Of a stretch of DNA of 64,000 bases, positions 58,581-64,000 are shown one piece after another. The DNA comes from Pseudomonas putida. Lineage in GTDB: Bacteria > Pseudomonadota > Gammaproteobacteria > Pseudomonadales > Pseudomonadaceae. Within the stretch, counting starts at the first letter, position 1; each line of letters starts with the position of its first letter. The stretch is taken from positions 6,262,001 through 6,326,000 of the forward strand of contig NZ_CP039371.1 of NCBI RefSeq assembly GCF_005080685.1, read 5' to 3'. The notes under the pieces were generated by a model, which was given only the letters and a program-made list of their open reading frames with translations, made no database searches and had not been told where the DNA came from. The translations under genes and the position numbers were made by a program.

Positions 58581-59411
58581 ATGCTGCTGCGCTTTACCAA
58601 GATGCATGGGCTGGGCAACGACTTCATGGTCCTCGACCTGGTCAGCCAGCACGCGCATATCCAGCCCAAGCACGCCAAGCAATGGGGTGATCGGCACACC
58701 GGGATCGGCTTCGACCAGCTGCTGATCGTCGAGGCGCCAAGCAATCCGGAAGTGGATTTCCGCTACCGGATCTTCAACGCCGACGGCTCGGAAGTCGAGC
58801 AATGCGGCAACGGCGCGCGTTGCTTCGCGCGTTTCGTGCTCGACAAGCGCCTGACCGCCAAGAAGCGCATCCGCGTCGAGACCAAGGGCGGCATCATCGT
58901 GCTGGACGTGCAGAACGACGGCCAGGTGTGTGTCGACATGGGCGCGCCGCGTCTGAACCCGGCCGACATCCCCTTCGTCGCCGACGAACAGGCCACCAGC
59001 TACCCGCTGGAGGTCGACGGCCAGGTCTACCCGATCGCCACAGTGTCGATGGGCAACCCGCACGCGGTGCTGCGCGTCGACAACGTGGCCAGCGCCCCGG
59101 TGCACACGCTGGGCCCGAAAATCGAAAACCATCCGCGTTTCCCGCAGCGGGTGAATGCCGGTTTCCTCCAGGTCATCGACCGCCACCGCGCCAACCTGCG
59201 GGTGTGGGAGCGTGGCGCTGGCGAGACCCAGGCCTGTGGCACCGGCGCCTGCGCCGCGGCCGTGGCGGCAATCAGCCAGGGCTGGATGGATTCCCCGGTT
59301 TCCCTCGACCTGCCCGGCGGGCGCCTGAACATCGAATGGGCCGGCCCCGGCAAGCCCGTGTTGATGACCGGCCCGGCCGTGCGCGTCTACGAAGGACAGG
59401 TTCGTCTCTAA
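58581..59411 (+). CDS. dapF: Diaminopimelate epimerase DapF
   Basis: A 276-residue epimerase with the two catalytic cysteines at C75 ([10 protein letters not shown]) and about C219 ([10 protein letters not shown]). It interconverts LL- and meso-DAP for lysine and peptidoglycan. The start [15 protein letters not shown] at 58581 is right after the lysA stop; an earlier in-frame codon lies inside lysA. Confidence 0.97.
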   Translation: MLLRFTKMHGLGNDFMVLDLVSQHAHIQPKHAKQWGDRHTGIGFDQLLIVEAPSNPEVDFRYRIFNADGSEVEQCGNGARCFARFVLDKRLTAKKRIRVETKGGIIVLDVQNDGQVCVDMGAPRLNPADIPFVADEQATSYPLEVDGQVYPIATVSMGNPHAVLRVDNVASAPVHTLGPKIENHPRFPQRVNAGFLQVIDRHRANLRVWERGAGETQACGTGACAAAVAAISQGWMDSPVSLDLPGGRLNIEWAGPGKPVLMTGPAVRVYEGQVRL

Positions 59412-59424
59412 GCGAGTAACCGCC

Positions 59425-60132
59425 ATGACCGATCAGCCAAAGGTTGTACCGCAACCCGATGACCTCGACGCCGAGGCGGTGGTCGCGTACCTGCGCGCCC
59501 ACCCGACCTTCTTCGCCGAGCACGACGAACTGCTCATCGAGCAGCGCATTCCCCACCAGCGCGGCGACAGCGTGTCGCTGGTGGAGCGCCAGCTCAAGCT
59601 GCTGCGTGACCGCAACATCGAGATGCGCCATCGCCTGTCGCAACTGATGGACGTGGCCCGCGACAACGACCGGCTGTTCGACAAGACCCGCCGGCTGATC
59701 CTCGACCTGCTCGATGCCACCACCCTGGAAGAAGTGGTGATGGCCGTCGAAGACAGCCTGCGTCAGGAATTCCAGGTGCCCTTCGTCAGCCTCATCCTGT
59801 TTGGCGACAACGCGGCGCCCGTGGGGCGCTGGGTCAGCGGGGCCGAGGCGCAGCAAGCCATCGGCGGGCTGCTCGGCGGCGGCAAGACGGTCAGTGGCAA
59901 CCTGCGCGAGCACGAGCTGGCCTTCCTGTTCGGCGAGCAGCAGCGCCACGAGGTCGGTTCCAGCGCCGTCGCTGCCCTGGAACACCAGGGCTTGCACGGC
60001 GTGCTGGCGATCGGCAGCCGCGACCCGCAACACTACAAGAGCAGCGTCGGCACGTTGTTCCTCGGCTATATCGCCGAAGTGCTCGGCCGCGTCGTCCCGC
60101 GTGTGACCCAGACCCTGCGTCCGGTGCGCTGA
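59425..60132 (+). CDS. DUF484 (GAF-like) family protein
   Basis: A 235-residue protein with a N-terminal helical part ([15 protein letters not shown]) and a C-terminal GAF-like sheet ([20 protein letters not shown]). DUF484 genes regularly sit between dapF and xerC in gammaproteobacteria. Ligand and role are unknown. Its stop overlaps the xerC ATG by one base (TGATG). Confidence 0.88.
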   Translation: MTDQPKVVPQPDDLDAEAVVAYLRAHPTFFAEHDELLIEQRIPHQRGDSVSLVERQLKLLRDRNIEMRHRLSQLMDVARDNDRLFDKTRRLILDLLDATTLEEVVMAVEDSLRQEFQVPFVSLILFGDNAAPVGRWVSGAEAQQAIGGLLGGGKTVSGNLREHELAFLFGEQQRHEVGSSAVAALEHQGLHGVLAIGSRDPQHYKSSVGTLFLGYIAEVLGRVVPRVTQTLRPVR

Positions 60133-61031
60133 TGGAAGGCCAACTGGACGCTTATTGCGCACACCTGCGCAACGAGCGCCAGGTGTCCGAGCACACCCTG
60201 CTGGCGTACCGGCGCGACCTGGCAAAGGTCATCGAATACTGCAACAGCCAGGGTATCGCCGGCTGGGGCGCCCTGCAGATCCAGCAACTGCGCCAACTGG
60301 TCGCCCGCCAACATCACCACGGCCAGTCGCCCCGCAGCCTGGCGCGCCTGCTGTCGGCGGTGCGCGGCCTGTACCGCTATCTCATTCGCGAGGGCGTTTG
60401 CCAACACGACCCGGCCACCGGCCTGAGCGCCCCACGGGGCGAGCGCCGACTGCCCAAGGTGCTGGACACCGACCGCGCCCTGCAGCTGCTCGATGGCGGC
60501 GTCGATGACGACTTCATCGCCCGCCGTGACCAGGCCATTCTCGAACTGTTCTATTCCTCCGGCCTGCGCCTGTCGGAGCTGACCAATCTCGACCTCCAGC
60601 AGCTCGACCTCGCCGCCGGCCTGGTGCAGGTACTCGGCAAGGGCGGCAAGGCACGCGTGCTGCCGGTCGGGCGCAAGGCCCGCGAGGCGCTGCAGGCGTG
60701 GTTCAAGCTGCGCGGCATCGGCGGCCCGCGTGACAGCGCGGTGTTCATCACCCGCCAGGGCAAGCGCATGAGCCCACGGGCCATCCAGCTACGGGTGAAG
60801 ACTGCCGGCGAGCGCGAGCTGGGCCAGCACCTGCACCCGCACATGCTTCGCCATTCCTTCGCCAGCCATGTGCTGGAATCGTCCCAGGACCTGCGCGCGG
60901 TGCAGGAGATGCTCGGCCATGCCGACATCAGCACCACGCAGATCTACACCCACCTGGACTTCCAGCACCTGGCCGAGGTGTACGACAGCGCCCACCCCCG
61001 GGCCAAACGCAGCAAAGGCACAGAATCATGA
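60132..61031 (+). CDS. xerC: Tyrosine recombinase XerC
   Basis: A 299-residue recombinase. The catalytic set is visible: Arg in [21 protein letters not shown] (His, Arg), [14 protein letters not shown] (His and the nucleophile Tyr). The N-terminal SAM-like domain starts [15 protein letters not shown]. With XerD it resolves chromosome dimers at dif, in the FtsK system. Confidence 0.96.
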   Translation: MEGQLDAYCAHLRNERQVSEHTLLAYRRDLAKVIEYCNSQGIAGWGALQIQQLRQLVARQHHHGQSPRSLARLLSAVRGLYRYLIREGVCQHDPATGLSAPRGERRLPKVLDTDRALQLLDGGVDDDFIARRDQAILELFYSSGLRLSELTNLDLQQLDLAAGLVQVLGKGGKARVLPVGRKAREALQAWFKLRGIGGPRDSAVFITRQGKRMSPRAIQLRVKTAGERELGQHLHPHMLRHSFASHVLESSQDLRAVQEMLGHADISTTQIYTHLDFQHLAEVYDSAHPRAKRSKGTES

Positions 61032-61723
61032 GCATCAAGCTGATCACCTTCGACCTCGACGACACCCTATGGGATACCGCGCCGGTCATCGCCAGCGCCG
61101 AGGTCGTCCTGCGCGACTGGCTCGAGGCCAACGCACCGATCCTCGGCGGCGTGCCGGTGGAACACCTGTTCGCCATCCGCGAGCGCCTGGTACAGGCCGA
61201 GCCGGGGCTCAAGCATCGCATCAGTGCCCTGCGCCGGCGGGTCCTGTTCCACGCCCTGGAAGAGGTCGGCTACAGCGAGAAACACGCCCAGGAGCTGGCC
61301 AACGAGGGCTTCGAAGTGTTCCTCCACGCCCGCCATCAGGTCGAGGTGTTCCCCGAAGTGCAGCCGGTGCTGGAGATCCTGCGCCATCACTACACCTTGG
61401 GTGTGGTCACCAACGGCAACGCGGATGTGAGTCGCCTGGGGCTGGCCGATTACTTCAAGTTCGCCCTGTGTGCCGAAGACCTTGGCATCGGCAAGCCGGA
61501 CCCGGCGCCGTTCATGGAGGCGCTCAAGCGTGGCGAGGTCGAGGCCGGCGCGGCGGTACACATCGGCGACCACCCCGGCGACGACATCGCCGGCGCCCAG
61601 CGCGCAGGACTGCGCGCGGTGTGGTTCAACCCGCAGGGCAAGGCCTGGGCTGGCGAGCAGGCGCCCGATGCCGAGATCCAGCGGCTGTCGCAATTGCCCG
61701 ATGTGATCGCACGCTGGCGCTGA
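61028..61723 (+). CDS. HAD-superfamily hydrolase (subfamily IA, YigB-like)
   Basis: A 231-residue phosphatase. Motif I is [12 protein letters not shown] with the nucleophile Asp, motif II GVVTNGN, motif III K in [11 protein letters not shown] and motif [15 protein letters not shown]. Similar YigB proteins act on FMN or small phosphates. It overlaps xerC by 4 bp. Confidence 0.9.
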   Translation: MSIKLITFDLDDTLWDTAPVIASAEVVLRDWLEANAPILGGVPVEHLFAIRERLVQAEPGLKHRISALRRRVLFHALEEVGYSEKHAQELANEGFEVFLHARHQVEVFPEVQPVLEILRHHYTLGVVTNGNADVSRLGLADYFKFALCAEDLGIGKPDPAPFMEALKRGEVEAGAAVHIGDHPGDDIAGAQRAGLRAVWFNPQGKAWAGEQAPDAEIQRLSQLPDVIARWR

Positions 61724-61797
61724 CAGTGTGGGAGCAACTGTCTTGCTCAATTTCTAAAAGCTGGCGCGACCTCTGTGGGAGATCACCCAGCCCTTCT

Positions 61798-61942
61798 GGG
61801 CTGCGCTGTCGCGCAGAGAACTGTGGCCACTGTGGGAGCGGCGGTTCGGCGCCCCGACTTGCCCCGCGAATGGGGCGACGCGGTGGATGGCACCGGCTTC
61901 GCCGGTGTTCGCGGGACAAGCCCGCTCCCACAGATCCCCGCT
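61798..61942. repeat. Composite REPIN with extended flank (copy 2)
   Basis: It starts GGGCTGCGCTGTCGCGCAGA and CTGTGGCC, then a REPIN with CACCGGCTTCGCCGGTG in the middle and ends CAGATCCCCGCT, the same order as at 18250-18379. The first arm is interrupted by an insertion relative to the other copy (GGTTCGGCGCCCCGA). Confidence 0.85.
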
Positions 61943-61965
61943 CCCACAGCGATGGCGCCAGGCAC

Positions 61966-61996
61966 AAAAAAGCCCGCAGCGACGGCGGGCTTTTTT
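61966..61996. terminator. Bidirectional intrinsic terminator
   Basis: AAAAAAGCCCGC (61966-61977), a 7-nt loop and GCGGGC followed by TTTTTT (61985-61996). Poly-A on the left and poly-T on the right make it work for the HAD transcript (+) and the sutA transcript (-). Confidence 0.92.
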
Positions 61997-62008
61997 GCAT
62001 GCATCCAC

Positions 62009-62338
62009 TCAGATAGGGCGGCTGCCGTATTTGTTGTCCGGCTTCTTGGGCGGGTCGGCGACCACGTTGGCCTCGACTTCCTGAACCTTGCCGCCACGGG
62101 CCAGGAACTCTTCCATGGCCTTGGCCAGGGCGTCACGCTCCTTCTGCTTGGCTTCCATGCTCGGCATCTCGTCTACCGAGACCGCCGCCTTGGATTTGCC
62201 CTTGGCAGCCGGGGCGGGGCTGCTGTCGTCGTCGCCAGCGTCTTCGACGCTGTCGTCAGCGGCGGCTTCGAGGCCTTCATCACCCTCGTCTTCGTCGCCT
62301 ACTTCGAGGTCATCATTTTCCAGATCGTCGTCGCTCAT
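62009..62338 (-). CDS. sutA: RNA polymerase-binding regulator SutA
   Basis: A 109-residue protein with a very acidic disordered N-terminus (MSDDDLENDDLEVGDEDEG), a helical core MEAKQKERDALAKAMEEFL and the conserved tail VVADPPKKPDNKYGSRPI. This is SutA, which in P. aeruginosa binds RNA polymerase and alters transcription during slow growth. GAGG sits before the ATG; a TATAAC box lies on the minus strand at 62377-62372. It is terminated at 61966-61996. Confidence 0.9.
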   Translation of the reverse strand: MSDDDLENDDLEVGDEDEGDEGLEAAADDSVEDAGDDDSSPAPAAKGKSKAAVSVDEMPSMEAKQKERDALAKAMEEFLARGGKVQEVEANVVADPPKKPDNKYGSRPI

Positions 62339-62430
62339 GTTCTACCTCATGACTTGCGAAAAGCAGGTTAGTTATAGACCAGTGGTGCCGTAGACCGGCG
62401 ACCACCAGTGAAAATTCAACTGGCCGTGGG

Positions 62431-62538
62431 TTAGGCCACTGCCCTTGAGCTGCGCTCCTGGTGGGAGCTGCCGCCCTGCAGGCCCTGCTCCTGGCAGAGC
62501 CTGACGAAATCCTTGATACCTTGCTGGCCACGCGCCAT
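62431..62538 (-). CDS. Candidate 35-codon small ORF upstream of sutA
   Basis: A frame of 35 codons reads MARGQQGIKDFVRLCQEQGL then GGSSHQERSSRAVA. Codons 1-23 have a strong third-position GC preference like real genes. The ribosome-binding site is weak (GCTAGGCTTGCCA before ATG). It lies between amtB (terminator at 62731-62746) and sutA (start 62338), all minus strand. It may be a small regulatory peptide or chance; I know no match. Confidence 0.4.
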   Translation of the reverse strand: MARGQQGIKDFVRLCQEQGLQGGSSHQERSSRAVA

Positions 62539-62730
62539 TGGCAAGCCTAGCAAAGGCTGGCGAAGCGTGTGGACTGCTTCTCAAACACCTTCGGCGCGCA
62601 TTCTAGCGCGCTTGCAGAAAAAGCAAAGCTCCATAAAGGCGCCAATAGTTGTAAGTTTTCAACCTACGTCACGAACAGATGTGATCAACCGTTTGCGCGT
62701 CGGCAAAAGGCGAATTTCAGGCAAAAAAAT

Positions 62731-62746
62731 GCCCGGCGAACCGGGC
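62731..62746 (-). terminator. Intrinsic terminator after amtB
   Basis: On the minus strand GCCCGG-TTCG-CCGGGC is followed by ATTTTTTT. UUCG tetraloop with a strong U-run, 20 bp after the amtB stop. Confidence 0.92.
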
Positions 62747-62766
62747 AAGTTTTTCCAGCGTCGCAG

Positions 62767-64000
62767 TTACAGGTTGTAGCCGCGTTCGTTGTGTTGAGCC
62801 AGGTCGAGGCCGACCGACTCTTCTTCTTCGTTGACCCGCAGGCCCATCACCACGTCCAGCACCTTGAGAATCACGTAGGTGACGATGGCGGTGTAGACCA
62901 CGGTGAAGATCACGCCCTTGGCCTGGATCCAGACCTGTGCACCGATATCGGTGACCGCGCCGAAGCCGCCCAGGGCGGGAGCTGCGAACACACCGGTGAG
63001 GATCGCGCCGATGATGCCGCCGATACCGTGTACGCCGAAGGCGTCCAGCGAGTCGTCATAGCCGAGCTTGCGCTTGAGGGTGGTGGCGCAGAAGTAGCAG
63101 ACCACACCCGAGACCAGGCCGATCACCAGGGCGCCCATCGGGCCGACGGTGCCGGCTGCCGGGGTGATGGCGACGAGGCCGGCGACCACACCCGAGGCGA
63201 TGCCCAGGGCGCTTGGTTTGCCGTGGCCGATCCACTCGGCGAACATCCAGCCCAGCGCGGCGGCAGCGGTGGCGATCTGGGTGACCAGCATGGCCATGCC
63301 CGCGGTGCCATTGGCGGCAGCGGCGGAACCTGCGTTGAAGCCGAACCAGCCGATCCACAGCATGGCTGCGCCCATCAGGGTGTAGCCCAGGTTGTGCGGC
63401 GCCATCGGGGTGGTCGGGTAGCCTTTGCGCTTGCCCAGCACCAGGCAGCAGACCAGGCCCGCAATACCGGCGTTGATGTGCACCACGGTGCCGCCGGCGA
63501 AGTCGAGCACGCCCCAGTCCCACATCAGTGCACCGTCACCGCTCCAGACCATGTGCGCGATCGGCGCATAGACCAGGGTGAACCAGATACCCATGAACAC
63601 CAGCATGGCGGAGAACTTCATGCGCTCGGCGAAGGCACCGACGATCAGCGCCGGGGTGATGATGGCGAAGGTCATCTGGAAGGTGATGAACACAGCCTCC
63701 GGGAACAGCGCGGCGGCGGAGGTCAGGCTGTCAGGGGTGACACCACTGAGGAAGGCCTTGGAGAAGCCGCCGACGAAGGAATTGAAGTTGAGCACGCCTT
63801 TTTCCATACCGGTGGTATCGAAGGCCATGCTGTAGCCGTAGACCATCCACAGGATGCTCATCAGACCGGTGATGGCGAAGCACTGCATCATCACCGACAG
63901 CACGTTCTTGGAACGCACCATGCCGCCGTAGAACAGCGCAAGACCCGGAATGGTCATGAACAGCACCAGCGCAGTTGCAGTCAGCATCCAGGCGGTGTCG
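62767..64000 (-). CDS. amtB: Ammonium transporter AmtB (N-terminus beyond window)
   Basis: The last 411 or so codons of an Amt/Rh channel. The twin histidines are in VVHINAGIAGLVCC and FGVHGIGGIIGA; the first part reads ALVLFMTIPGLALFYGGMVRS, the conserved start of helix 1. The frame stays open through 64000 (DTAWMLT), so the signal peptide and probably glnK lie outside. It conducts ammonium and is gated by GlnK. Its terminator is at 62731-62746. Confidence 0.95.
   Translation of the reverse strand, partial: DTAWMLTATALVLFMTIPGLALFYGGMVRSKNVLSVMMQCFAITGLMSILWMVYGYSMAFDTTGMEKGVLNFNSFVGGFSKAFLSGVTPDSLTSAAALFPEAVFITFQMTFAIITPALIVGAFAERMKFSAMLVFMGIWFTLVYAPIAHMVWSGDGALMWDWGVLDFAGGTVVHINAGIAGLVCCLVLGKRKGYPTTPMAPHNLGYTLMGAAMLWIGWFGFNAGSAAAANGTAGMAMLVTQIATAAAALGWMFAEWIGHGKPSALGIASGVVAGLVAITPAAGTVGPMGALVIGLVSGVVCYFCATTLKRKLGYDDSLDAFGVHGIGGIIGAILTGVFAAPALGGFGAVTDIGAQVWIQAKGVIFTVVYTAIVTYVILKVLDVVMGLRVNEEEESVGLDLAQHNERGYNL

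Overview
The window looks like the chromosome of a Pseudomonas of the P. putida group. It is GC-rich throughout, carries the REP/REPIN repeats and a REP-associated transposase typical of that group, and its gene order (spu cluster, argA-argE, gcvPHT, ygfB-pepP-ubiH-ubiI, zapA-6S RNA, ubiD, rho-trx, ppx/ppk, cyaA, rnk, cyaY, lysA-dapF-xerC, sutA-amtB) is the conserved arrangement near the origin-proximal end of P. putida chromosomes. Nearly all of it is core genome. I see no prophage, integron, CRISPR array, rRNA or tRNA.

1-16 kb: an intact RAYT beside a REPIN, then a polyamine uptake and catabolism cluster on the minus strand (spuB-spuC-spuD-spuE-spuF-spuG-spuH) with spuI divergent. The two binding proteins carry different aromatic residues at the site that separates putrescine from spermidine binding. 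Hairpins bracket both binding-protein genes. spuA, which lies between spuI and spuB in P. aeruginosa, is absent. Then come argA and argE (arginine synthesis), a CYTH-CHAD triphosphatase and an Lrp/ACT-like divergent pair.

16-31 kb: an orphan GspE-type ATPase, a DUF2388 protein, the glycine cleavage genes gcvP, gcvH and gcvT, an iron(III) ABC transporter lacking a local ATPase gene, and the tightly overlapping UPF0149-pepP-ubiH-DUF4442-ubiI operon for ubiquinone hydroxylation.

31-46 kb: a ZapB-like protein, zapA, 6S RNA and 5-FCL in the conserved order; an EVE-domain protein; a candidate structured small RNA (33262-33391, minus); FliL-like, quinone reductase and ChaC genes; ubiD with an Fe-S flavoreductase; rho with a structured leader; trxA; convergent and overlapping ppx and ppk; DedA; and elbB.

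46-64 kb: an FTR1 iron permease fused to cytochrome c; a pair of small Pseudomonas proteins (DUF6124-like and DUF3077) preceded by a strikingly structured leader; three tandem copies of a 239-bp repeat containing REPs; gst; two small proteins; cyaA; a PI-PLC-like gene; rnk with an attenuator-like hairpin; DUF1289; cyaY; lptM-lysA-dapF-DUF484-xerC-HAD; sutA; and amtB, which runs off the right edge.

The most promising unexplained elements are RNAs. They are the multi-helix leader at 49445-49640 and the small RNA candidate at 33262-33391. The 35-codon small frame upstream of sutA and the PI-PLC-like gene inserted between cyaA and rnk are next. No large undescribed gene system is evident.
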